Positions 1-5,404 of a DNA stretch of 9,027 nucleotides are shown here, piece after piece; positions within the stretch are counted from its first letter, which is position 1; the number at the start of each line of letters is the position of its first letter. Both the position numbers and the translations under genes were made by a program. Where the stretch lies: positions 1-9,027 of the forward strand of contig VAYD01000050.1 in assembly GCA_005883905.1 (NCBI GenBank), given 5' to 3'. The notes under the pieces were generated by a model that saw only the letters and a list, made by a program, of their open reading frames with translations, was not told where the DNA came from and ran no database searches. This stretch comes from Actinomycetota bacterium (GTDB taxonomy: Bacteria > Actinomycetota > Thermoleophilia > Solirubrobacterales > Solirubrobacteraceae).

Positions 1-42
1 CTCGATCCCGACGCGATCGACGTGGGGGAGGCGGCGAATCAC
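1..42 (-). CDS. possible start of a divergent gene, cut by the window edge
   Basis: Read on the minus strand from a GTG at 42, the first 14 codons stay open to the window edge and give MIRRLPHVDRVGIE. An ATG three bases upstream is useless because it is followed at once by TGA. A CATACT hexamer lies six bases before the GTG, the same distance seen before other starts in this window. None of the three plus-strand frames looks like the tail of a known protein. The fragment is too short to recognise, and the stretch may simply be intergenic. Confidence 0.2.
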   Translation of the reverse strand, partial: MIRRLPHVDRVGIE

Positions 43-71
43 ATGTCCAGTATGACGCGCCCGGGTAGCCT
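43..71 (+). promoter_or_regulatory. putative leaderless promoter of the first cupin gene
   Basis: TAGCCT (66-71) fits the actinobacterial -10 pattern TAnnnT and ends six bases before the ATG at 78. ATGTCC (43-48) sits 17 bases upstream as a weak -35. No Shine-Dalgarno sequence precedes the ATG, so transcription would begin at or next to the start codon. The arrangement closely resembles ATGACC-N17-TAGCGT before the ATG at 2302. The call rests on pattern and spacing only. Confidence 0.4.
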
Positions 72-77
72 GGCCCG

Positions 78-443
78 ATGGCACCCGCACACGTCGAGGG
101 CGACGACTTCGTGCTCGTCGAATGGTCCGATTCGGGCGACTCGGAGTGGGAGTGGATCGCTCCGCTGCACGTCCACCATCGCGACGACGAGGCGTGGTAC
201 GTGCTGGAGGGGACGCTGCGCTTCCAGATCGGCGACGACGAGTTCGAGGCCGGGCCGAGCGCGGCGGTGCTCGCGCCCAAGGGCGTGCCGCACGCGTACG
301 GCAACGCGCGCCGGGGCGAACCCGCGCGCTACCTGCTCGTCCTCACGCCCCGGATCCGCGCGCTGGTCGAGGCCCTGCATGCGCCCGGCGCCGGCGACTA
401 TGCCGCGACCTTCCGCGCGCACGAGTCCGAGCTGCTGACCTGA
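78..443 (+). CDS. small single-domain cupin protein
   Basis: A 121-residue single cupin barrel, the usual size for the small cupin_2 class. Cupin motif 1 is complete: H31-x-H33, E38 and G45, in [16 protein letters not shown]. Motif 2 is [11 protein letters not shown] with P67, G69 and H72, so the predicted metal ligands are H31, H33, E38 and H72. Cytoplasmic; no signal peptide. The ATG at 78 is the first usable start because TAG at 66-68 closes the frame upstream. It lies 14 bases before the LOG gene and is probably co-transcribed with it. Such cupins range from sugar or metabolite binding to dioxygenase or isomerase activity, and nothing here fixes the substrate. Confidence is high for the fold and low for the role. 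Confidence 0.85.
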   Translation: MAPAHVEGDDFVLVEWSDSGDSEWEWIAPLHVHHRDDEAWYVLEGTLRFQIGDDEFEAGPSAAVLAPKGVPHAYGNARRGEPARYLLVLTPRIRALVEALHAPGAGDYAATFRAHESELLT

Positions 444-457
444 GTAGCCTGCCGCAG

Positions 458-1004
458 GTGCGGTTGTGCGTCTTCTGCGGCTCGAGTCCCGGGGCAAGGC
501 CTGAGTATGCGGAGGCGACCGTCGAGCTCGCCAGGCTGCTCGCGGCGCGCGGCATCGGGATCGTCTACGGCGGCGCCAGCGTCGGGCTGATGGGACTGCT
601 CGCCGACACCGCGATGGAGGCGGGCGGCGAGGTCGTCGGCGTGATCCCGAACGCGCTCGAGCGCAAGGAGATCGCGCGCCACGGGATCACCGAGCTGCAC
701 GTCGTCGACTCGATGCACGAGCGCAAGGCGCTGATGGCGGAGCTGTCCGACGCGTTCATCGCGCTGCCCGGCGGGTCCGGCACGCTCGAGGAGCTGTTCG
801 AGGTCGTGCGCGCTGCTGAACGTCGCCGGCTACTACGACGGGCTGGCGGCGTTCCTCGACCACGCCGTGGACGAGCGCTTCCTGCGCCCGGAGCACCGCG
901 GCATGCTGCTGTGCGGGGACACGCCGACCGCCGTCCTCGACGCGCTCGAGCGCTTCGATGCGCCGCTCGTGGACAAGTGGATCGACCGGCCCTCGCAGAC
1001 ATGA
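458..1004 (+). pseudogene. LOG-family nucleoside monophosphate phosphoribohydrolase, broken by an out-of-frame internal deletion
   Basis: LOG proteins (TIGR00730, Rossmann fold) hydrolyse nucleoside 5'-monophosphates, including cytokinin nucleotides, to free base and ribose 5-phosphate. The GTG at 458 gives [10 protein letters not shown], the classical N-terminus. The [10 protein letters not shown] loop, the SMHERKALM segment and the active-site [12 protein letters not shown] (residues 104-115) follow in one frame. After EVV (to 808) the homology stops and resumes at 813 in another frame as [20 protein letters not shown], running to TGA at 1002-1004. The normal link between these parts, TWxQLGxHxKPxx, is missing. 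By comparison about 39 bases are expected and 4 are present, a loss of about 35 bases that shifts the frame. Everything else is well preserved, so the lesion is recent or a sequence error. Without it the protein would be about 193 residues. The TGA overlaps the deoB ATG. Confidence 0.88.
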
Positions 1005-2155
1005 GCGACCGCCGCGCGTTCGTCGTGGTTCTCGACGCGTGCGGCGTCGGCGAGCTGCCCGACGCCGCCGACTATGGCGACGCCGGCTCGAACACGCTCG
1101 CGCACCTCGCCGAGGCGGTCGGCGGGCTCGACGTGCCGGTGCTGCAGCGGCTCGGGCTAGGCTCGATCATCCCGATCGAGGGCGTGCCGCCCGCGGACGC
1201 CCCGGTGGTGCACGGGCGCCTGCATCCGCTCGGGCCCGGCAAGGAGTCGACCACCGGCCATTGGGAGCTCATGGGCGTCGTCCCGCAGCACCCGCTGCCG
1301 ACCTACCCCGACGGGTTCCCGCCCGACGTGGTGAGCGCGCTGGAGGAGGCGACCGGCCTGCGCTTCTGCTGCAACAAGCCCTACAGCGGCACCGAGGTGC
1401 TCGATGCCTACGGCCCGCATCACCTCGAGACCGGCGAGGTGATCCTCTACACGTCGGCCGACAGCGTCCTGCAGCTCGCCGCGCACGTCGACGTGCTCGA
1501 CGAGCCGGCGCTGTACGCGGCGTGCGAGGCCGCGCGCGCGGTGATGACCGGCGAGCACGCCGTCGGCCGCGTGATCGCGCGCCCGTTCGACGGCGAGCCC
1601 GGCGCGTTTCACCGTCGCGAAGGCCGGCGCGACTACGCCGTGCCCCCGCCCGGCCCGTCCTACCTCGACGAGCTGCAGTCCGACGGCATGCCGGTCCACG
1701 CCGTCGGCAAGATCCGCGATCTCTTTGCCGGCGTCGGGATCGACGTCAAGCACGCGGCCGCCACGAACGAGAGCGGGATCGCGGCGACGACCGAGCTCGT
1801 CCGCTCGCTCGACGCGGGCCTGGCGTTCACCAACCTCGTCGAGACCGACCAGGTCTACGGCCACCGCCACGACGTGGAGGGCTTCGCCGCGGCGCTGCAG
1901 CAGATCGACGCGGCGGTCGGCGAGTGGGTCGGGCTTCTGCGCCCCGGCGACCTGCTGATCCTCACCGCCGACCATGGCGTCGACCCGACCGCGTCACACA
2001 CCGACCACACGCGCGAGCACGCTCCGCTGCTGGCCGTCTTCGACGGCAACGGCGGCCGCCGCCACGACGGTCCGCTCGCCGACGTCGGCGCGAGCGTGCT
2101 GCAGTGGCTGCGCGGGCGCGACGCGCCCGAGCTGCCGGGCACGTCGTTCATCTGA
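1001..2155 (+). CDS. deoB: phosphopentomutase
   Basis: Interconverts (deoxy)ribose 1-phosphate and 5-phosphate, joining nucleoside phosphorolysis to the pentose phosphate pool; a cytoplasmic, Mn-dependent enzyme of the alkaline-phosphatase superfamily. The 384-residue length is typical. [13 protein letters not shown] holds the first metal Asp (D12). [12 protein letters not shown] holds the phosphorylated Thr, T85 by alignment. D283 and H288 ([11 protein letters not shown]), D324 and H325 (TADHGVD) and H336 (SHTDHTREH) match the Bacillus cereus metal ligands D286, H291, D327, H328 and H339 with a constant offset of three, so the enzyme is complete. The ATG at 1001 overlaps the LOG stop as ATGA, indicating translational coupling. 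The LOG frame before its lesion is also the deoB frame, so automatic callers may report one long false fusion. Confidence is very high. Confidence 0.97.
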   Translation: MSDRRAFVVVLDACGVGELPDAADYGDAGSNTLAHLAEAVGGLDVPVLQRLGLGSIIPIEGVPPADAPVVHGRLHPLGPGKESTTGHWELMGVVPQHPLPTYPDGFPPDVVSALEEATGLRFCCNKPYSGTEVLDAYGPHHLETGEVILYTSADSVLQLAAHVDVLDEPALYAACEAARAVMTGEHAVGRVIARPFDGEPGAFHRREGRRDYAVPPPGPSYLDELQSDGMPVHAVGKIRDLFAGVGIDVKHAAATNESGIAATTELVRSLDAGLAFTNLVETDQVYGHRHDVEGFAAALQQIDAAVGEWVGLLRPGDLLILTADHGVDPTASHTDHTREHAPLLAVFDGNGGRRHDGPLADVGASVLQWLRGRDAPELPGTSFI

Positions 2156-2250
2156 GCGATGAGTTTTCTCGTGTCACGTCGTCTCAGGTGCGAGGACAGA
2201 GTGAGCACCGAGATGCTGACGCCAAAGGTCACAGAGATTCGCTCGAGAAG

Positions 2251-2268
2251 ATGGGGTGATTGCCCCAT
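2251..2268. repeat. 6-bp dyad overlapping a promoter (possible operator)
   Basis: ATGGGG at 2251-2256 and CCCCAT at 2263-2268 form a perfect inverted repeat around the six bases TGATTG. The right arm overlaps the putative -35 ATGACC at 2267-2272, a usual place for a repressor site. It could instead form a weak RNA hairpin after deoB. There is no T-run, so a terminator is less likely. Confidence 0.4.
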
Positions 2269-2295
2269 GACCCCCGGGCTCACCGCGCATAGCGT
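2267..2295 (+). promoter_or_regulatory. leaderless promoter of the truncated hydrolase
   Basis: ATGACC (2267-2272, four of six to TTGACA), a 17-base spacer and TAGCGT (2290-2295, TAnnnT) lie immediately before the ATG at 2302. Six bases separate the -10 from the start codon, which predicts a leaderless transcript. This is the best promoter match in the window, yet the gene it drives is only a stump. Confidence 0.5.
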
Positions 2296-2301
2296 GGGCA
2301 C

Positions 2302-2400
2302 ATGGCTACCACGCAGCAGACGCGCGACGGTGCGTACCTCGACGCCGGCGGCGTCCATGCGTACGACGAAGTCAGCGGCACTGGCGACCCGCTGATCGAC
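2302..2400 (+). pseudogene. 5' stump of an alpha/beta hydrolase gene
   Basis: The first 32 codons read MATTQQTRDGAYLDAGGVHA and continue YDEVSGTGDPLI. This is the standard opening of an alpha/beta-hydrolase, where GTGDPL is normally followed by the strand and oxyanion turn LVLLHGG. Here the homology ends at about 2397-2400, and the next recognisable element is the stop of the convergent TfoX-like gene at 2415. The open frame continues to 2739, but only by reading the TfoX-like gene backwards. The oxyanion loop, the Ser-Asp-His triad and about 240 residues are missing. The stump differs from the N-terminus of the intact hydrolase at 2766-3494, so it is not a local duplicate. Most likely a deletion joined the start of this gene to the end of the TfoX-like gene. 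The exact edge cannot be fixed without an intact relative. Confidence 0.6.
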
Positions 2401-2414
2401 TTCCGGGCGGAGGG

Positions 2415-2753
2415 TCAGCCCTTCGGCGGCAGCGACGACGCGAACGCCACGCCGCGCTTGACCCACGGCGCGAGCCGGCGCTTGGTCCTGACGCCTTCGA
2501 GCGCGACGATCAACCATCCGGTCATCGAGCGGCCGCGCATCTCGAACAGGCGCGTGTGCGGCTTGGCCAGCGCCTCCTCGGTCCCGTCGGGGCCGACGCG
2601 GACCATCAGGTCCCCGGTGCTCATGATCCCGACGGCCATGTTGCCGTGCAGCAGGAACCCGAGCCCGCCGAACATCGCCTTCTCGGTGATCCCGTCGACG
2701 CCGGCGAGCTCTTCGCGGATCCGGTTGGCGAAGTCCTGATCGACGGGCATCAC
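2415..2753 (-). CDS. TfoX N-terminal domain-like protein
   Basis: A small cytoplasmic protein of about 112 residues with the TfoX/Sxy N-terminal signature: a helix ending EKAMFGGLGFLLHGNMAVGI (MFGG at 27-30), then a beta-rich core and the typical end FASSLPPKG. It is a stand-alone N-domain; the C-terminal helix-hairpin domain of proteobacterial TfoX competence regulators is absent. In actinobacteria such proteins have no established role, so competence should not be inferred. The start is either GTG at 2753 or the adjacent ATG at 2750, since the minus strand reads GTGATG. It begins 12 bases after the stop of the upstream hydrolase, so co-transcription is likely. TAACGT (2764-2759) lies eight bases before the ATG as a possible internal -10. 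Its stop lies next to the convergent hydrolase stump. Confidence 0.85.
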   Translation of the reverse strand: MMPVDQDFANRIREELAGVDGITEKAMFGGLGFLLHGNMAVGIMSTGDLMVRVGPDGTEEALAKPHTRLFEMRGRSMTGWLIVALEGVRTKRRLAPWVKRGVAFASSLPPKG

Positions 2754-2758
2754 GGGCC

Positions 2759-2764
2759 ACGTTA
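2759..2764 (-). promoter_or_regulatory. possible -10 before the TfoX-like gene
   Basis: TAACGT on the minus strand fits TAnnnT and lies eight bases before the ATG at 2750, or five before the GTG at 2753. No good -35 is seen upstream, inside the hydrolase 3' end. It could give a separate leaderless transcript within the cluster, but it is weak alone. Confidence 0.25.
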
Positions 2765-2765
2765 G

Positions 2766-3494
2766 CTAGCTCGTGAACCCGAGGATCAGCTGAGCCGCCT
2801 CGAGCGGGACGTCCAGCTGCGGGCAGTGGCCGACGCCGTCGAGCACGATCCAGTCGGCGTTGGGAAAGGCTGCGCGGTAGCGCTCGGCGGCCGTCGGCCA
2901 CGGCAGCAGCCGGTCCTCGGCGCCCCACACGATCCGCAGCGGGCAGGTGACGCGCTCGGGGTCCAGCGGCCACGGCTGCTCGGACCGCAGGGCGTTCTCG
3001 ATCATCGCCGGCGCGGCGTCGGATGCGGCGACGCCGAGCAGCTGGTGCGTCAGCAGCTCGACGGGGATGTGCTCGTAGCGGACGGTGATGTACTCCGTTG
3101 CCCGCCGCCGCCCCTCGGGCGTCGCGAGGATCGCGTCGGCGCGCGGCGCCGCGAGCTTCGTCTGCTCGTAGATCCGCGCCTGCAGCGCCAACGTCGCGCG
3201 CCACGAGTCGTCTGCCCATCCGCCCGCCGGCGCGAACGCGACGACGCTGCGCGCCCGTCCGCGCGCTGCCAGCACCAGTGCGAGGTAGCCACCGAGCGAG
3301 TTGCCGGCGATGTGGGCCGTGGCCAAGCCCGCCTCGTCCATCGCGCGCTCCGCTTCGTCGGCGAGCGCCTCGGCGCTCGTCGCGCCGCGGAGCGTCGGCG
3401 CGAGCACCTCGTGCTCGCGCTCGAGCGCGGGAAGCGCGAGATCCCACGTGCGCCCCGTGTCCATGAAGCCGTGCAGGCAGACGAGCGGCGTCAA
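2766..3494 (-). CDS. alpha/beta hydrolase
   Basis: A 242-residue alpha/beta-hydrolase-fold enzyme, probably a cytoplasmic esterase or hydrolase of a small ester, amide or lactone. The oxyanion turn is CLHGFMDTG (HG at 8-9). The nucleophile elbow is AGNSLGGYLAL with S66. The acid is D194 in WGAEDRLLP and the base H223 in DGVGHCPQL, so the triad is complete. The loop between HGF and the elbow is short and lacks the usual DxxGxGxS motif, reading APTLRGATSAEALADEAERA, a variant I associate with small uncharacterised hydrolases. The start is TTG at 3494: it overlaps the cupin TGA as TTGA and places the start four residues before the first beta strand. The frame extends upstream only as a shadow of the cupin gene. 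The substrate is unknown; it may act on the same metabolite as the racemase and cupin. Confidence 0.9.
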   Translation of the reverse strand: MTPLVCLHGFMDTGRTWDLALPALEREHEVLAPTLRGATSAEALADEAERAMDEAGLATAHIAGNSLGGYLALVLAARGRARSVVAFAPAGGWADDSWRATLALQARIYEQTKLAAPRADAILATPEGRRRATEYITVRYEHIPVELLTHQLLGVAASDAAPAMIENALRSEQPWPLDPERVTCPLRIVWGAEDRLLPWPTAAERYRAAFPNADWIVLDGVGHCPQLDVPLEAAQLILGFTS

Positions 3495-4024
3495 GTCCGC
3501 AGCACCGCGACCACGCCGTTCGCGTGCGGGTGCGTGAACCAGCCCGCGTCGGTGTCGTCGCGCACGACGAAGCCCGGCAGCGGCATCTCGTGCCCCTTGC
3601 CGGGCGGCATGACGATCGCGCGGTCCGGCGGCAGCCCGCCGTCGGCCGGCATCCCGAAGCTGTCCCAGGTCCCGGGCGTCCCGGCCCGCAGCGTGCGCAG
3701 GAAGCCGGCGAACCCGCAGTCGGGCGCGTGGAAGTTCAGCCAGCGCGCGTCCGCTCCCGACGCGTTGACGAACGAGTGGCCGACGTGCGGCGGGATCGCC
3801 ACGAAGCCGCCCGCGCCGACGCGAATCGCCTCGCTCTGCGGCCCGAGCTCGAACGTCAGCTCGCCGTCGAGCACATAGAACGCGTCGGTGTGCTCGTGGT
3901 GGACGTGCAGGTCGGGCCCTCGCTCGCCGTGCGAGAACCGCGTCCACGTGATCGTGATGTCCTCGTCCTCGGCAAGGATGAGGACGTTGCGGGTCGGCGT
4001 GTCGCTGATCGTCTCGGGTGTCAT
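3491..4024 (-). CDS. cupin domain protein
   Basis: A 177-residue cupin_2-type protein. Motif 1 is LHVHHEHTDAFYVLDG: H40, H42 and D47, with G54 closing the motif and Asp at the usual Glu position. Motif 2 is AIPPHVGHSFVN with H83 as ligand. After the barrel (to about residue 100) comes a tail, NFHAPDCGFAGFLRTLR and then an acidic to aromatic stretch ending GWFTHPHANGVVAVLRT, which could complete the barrel or cover the pocket. No signal peptide. The ATG at 4024 overlaps the racemase TGA (ATGA), and its TGA overlaps the hydrolase TTG, so the three genes are translationally chained. It is not a close copy of the cupin at 78-443. Isomerase, dioxygenase or ligand-binding functions are all possible. 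Confidence 0.9.
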   Translation of the reverse strand: MTPETISDTPTRNVLILAEDEDITITWTRFSHGERGPDLHVHHEHTDAFYVLDGELTFELGPQSEAIRVGAGGFVAIPPHVGHSFVNASGADARWLNFHAPDCGFAGFLRTLRAGTPGTWDSFGMPADGGLPPDRAIVMPPGKGHEMPLPGFVVRDDTDAGWFTHPHANGVVAVLRT

Positions 4025-4710
4025 GCGGCGAGCTCCACGGCGCGCTCGGCGTGCAGGCGGGTCGTGTCGAAGACCGGGACGGGCGAGTCGGCCGGGCCGA
4101 CGAGCAGGTCGATCTCGGTGCAGCCGAAGAGGATCCCCTCCGCGCCGCGGTCGGCCAGATCGCGCATGATCCGGCGGTACTGGTCGCGCGATCCGTCGTC
4201 GACGACGCCGACGCAGAGCTCGTCGTAGATCACCTCGTGGACGATCCGGCGGTCGGCCTCGCCGGGCACGAGCACCTCGAGCCCGTGCACGTCGCGCAGC
4301 CGCCCGACGTAGAAGTCCTGCTCCATCGTGTAGCCGGTGGCGAGCAGCCCGACCGTCGACAGGCCGGCCGCGCGAACGGCGTGCGCCGTCGTATCGGCGA
4401 TGTGCACGAACGGCACGTCGACGGCGGCGGTGATCGCGTCGCACACCTTGTGCATCGTGTTCGTGCAGAGGACCAGCAGCTCGGCGCCGCCGGCGACCAG
4501 GTCGCGAGCCTCTGTCGCGAGGCGCTCGCCGGCCTCGTTCCAGCGGCCCTCGCGCTGCAGCAGCTCGATCTCCGCGAAGTCGACCGAGCGCAGCAGGCAG
4601 TCGGCGGAGTGCAGCCCGCCCATGCGGTCGCGGGTGATCTCGTTGACGAGCCGGTAGTACTCGATCGACGACTCCCAGCTCATGCCGCCCAGCAGCCCGA
4701 TGCGCTTCAT
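4021..4710 (-). CDS. ygeA: YgeA-type aspartate/glutamate/hydantoin racemase-family amino acid racemase
   Basis: A PLP-independent two-cysteine racemase of 229 residues, like Escherichia coli YgeA in length and motif order. The N-terminus MKRIGLLGGMSWESSIEYYR is diagnostic. C82 in VLCTNTMHKV and C197 in LFGCTEIDLL are the two catalytic cysteines. HIADTTAHAV, YTMEQDFYVGRL and VFDTTRLHAERAVEL also match. E. coli YgeA is a broad-specificity amino acid racemase and this enzyme may be similar, although L/D-aspartate or an unusual amino acid is possible. Cytoplasmic. The ATG at 4710 is preceded eight bases upstream by TAGCAT, so it may have its own leaderless transcript. It heads a chain of racemase, cupin and hydrolase joined by 4-base overlaps, suggesting one pathway. 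Confidence is high for the family and moderate for the substrate. Confidence 0.93.
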   Translation of the reverse strand: MKRIGLLGGMSWESSIEYYRLVNEITRDRMGGLHSADCLLRSVDFAEIELLQREGRWNEAGERLATEARDLVAGGAELLVLCTNTMHKVCDAITAAVDVPFVHIADTTAHAVRAAGLSTVGLLATGYTMEQDFYVGRLRDVHGLEVLVPGEADRRIVHEVIYDELCVGVVDDGSRDQYRRIMRDLADRGAEGILFGCTEIDLLVGPADSPVPVFDTTRLHAERAVELAA

Positions 4711-4718
4711 CGCGCGCG

Positions 4719-4724
4719 ATGCTA
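4719..4724 (-). promoter_or_regulatory. putative -10 of the racemase operon, sharing its TAG with the upstream stop codon
   Basis: TAGCAT on the minus strand fits TAnnnT and ends eight bases before the ATG at 4710, suiting a leaderless transcript. Its first three bases are also the stop codon of the cyclase-type relic. No convincing -35 is visible 16-19 bases upstream. Confidence 0.35.
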
Positions 4725-5325
4725 CGCAGCGGGCGCTGCGGACCGCATCCGGTCGGCGCGCTCCAGCCACAGGACGGCGCCGAGCCCCGCGAACGTGGCG
4801 CGCGCCTCGTGCAGGGCGTTGGCGGCTTCTTCGTCGCGCCCGAGCGTGAACAGCACCGACGCCTGGGCGAGCCGCGAGCGCGCCAGCGCGAACGGCAGGC
4901 CGAGCGGGCGCAGCTGCCAGATGCCCTCGGCGAAGGTCGCGTCGGCGGCGTGCGCGTCGCCCCCTGCCGCAAAGAGCCGCGCCCTGCCGCACTCGAGCCT
5001 CGAGGCGACCACCGCCGCCAGCACGTTCGCGGTCGGCGCGAGCAGCTCTTCGAGCAGCGCCAGCTCTCCGGCCTCGACGCGGATCTCGACGACGTCGACG
5101 ACGTCGGCGAACAGCACCGAGACGAGCCGCCGCTGCGCGGTCGCCGCCGGCGCGGGCGTCTCGGCCGCCGTGGCGTCGAGCGGCGCGCCGCACGCGCCGC
5201 ACGCGGTCTCCGGGATCGTTCGCCGCTCCGCAGGACGCGCAGCGAACGTCGAGCGTGGCGCCGCACTGGGAGCAGAAACGCCGCCCGGGACGGTTCTCCG
5301 CTCCGCACGCCGAGCAGCTGGACAT
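4722..5325 (-). pseudogene. collapsed relic of a zinc-ribbon / nucleotide cyclase / ATPase / TPR regulator
   Basis: From the ATG at 5325 the minus strand reads MSSCSACGAENRPGRRFCSQ then CGATLDVRCASCGAANDPGD, a double zinc ribbon. At about 5202 the frame breaks: two bases seem lost where FCGACG is expected, and the other frame goes on as ACGACGAPLD. Next comes RRLVSVLFADVV, the first strand of a class III cyclase domain with its metal Asp. It then runs directly into the C-terminal TPR tail of the same family (LRPLGLPFALARSRLAQASV, LGRDEEAANALHEARATF, WLERADRMRS), ending at TAG 4722-4724. The rest of the cyclase, the ATPase domain and most TPRs are missing: proteins of this design are about 1000 residues and this keeps about 200. 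The join falls on a perfect 9-bp tandem repeat (5087-5104), so a deletion between short repeats is likely. Probably non-functional. A minimal ribbon-TPR protein would need the frameshift to be an error. Confidence 0.75.
5087..5104. repeat. 9-bp tandem repeat at the deletion join
   Basis: CGACGACGT occurs twice, back to back (5087-5095 and 5096-5104). It encodes the doubled VVD VVD at the exact point where cyclase sequence gives way to TPR sequence. Short direct repeats at a join are typical of slippage or end-joining deletions, although GAC and GTC repeats also arise easily in such GC-rich coding DNA. Confidence 0.6.
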
Positions 5326-5333
5326 GGCTGCGC

Positions 5334-5339
5334 ACTGTA
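5334..5339 (-). promoter_or_regulatory. putative -10 of the zinc-ribbon relic
   Basis: TACAGT on the minus strand fits TAnnnT and lies eight bases before the ATG at 5325, suggesting that the relic kept a leaderless promoter. The -35 is weak (TTCCAC 19 bases upstream at best). It faces away from the sigma-factor gene, so 5326-5404 is a divergent control region of only 79 bases. Confidence 0.35.
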
Positions 5340-5404
5340 CGCCGCTCGGCAAGGCCCGGTGGAAGCGTGCAAGGTTCCGCGGGCGCGGCGACACTAGGCC
5401 CGTG

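Larger units (their letters stand above)
2156..2301. other. spacer between deoB and the hydrolase stump
   Basis: These 146 bases look clearly richer in A and T than the flanking genes. I recognise no protein in any frame and no RNA gene. The right end carries a 6-bp dyad and a promoter, both listed separately. There is no hairpin followed by a T-run, so no clear intrinsic terminator for deoB. The stretch could be the remains of a lost gene or an imported fragment. Confidence 0.5.

Noticed and set aside
1157..1975. A 272-codon frame opposite deoB
   Set aside because: Its Val/Asp/Arg-rich composition is typical of the antisense of a GC-rich gene, and deoB is certain by its full set of metal ligands.
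122..2155. A single 677-codon plus-strand protein
   Set aside because: It joins a shadow of the cupin, the first half of LOG, an out-of-frame LOG tail and deoB. The frame is shared only because of the LOG lesion. deoB has its own ATG at 1001.
2302..2739. A 145-codon protein starting with the hydrolase-like segment
   Set aside because: After about 32 codons it only reads the TfoX-like gene backwards, and the sequence is not protein-like.
2415..2753. TfoX-like gene as evidence of natural competence
   Set aside because: Only the N-terminal domain is present and no competence genes are near; stand-alone domains are common without that role.
1855..3447. A 530-codon minus-strand frame across deoB, spacer, TfoX-like gene and hydrolase
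   Set aside because: It is antisense to deoB and out of frame with both recognised minus-strand genes; an open frame is expected in GC-rich DNA.
4018..5397. A 459-codon plus-strand frame over the racemase and relic
   Set aside because: It is the complement of a racemase with both catalytic cysteines and shows no domain of its own.
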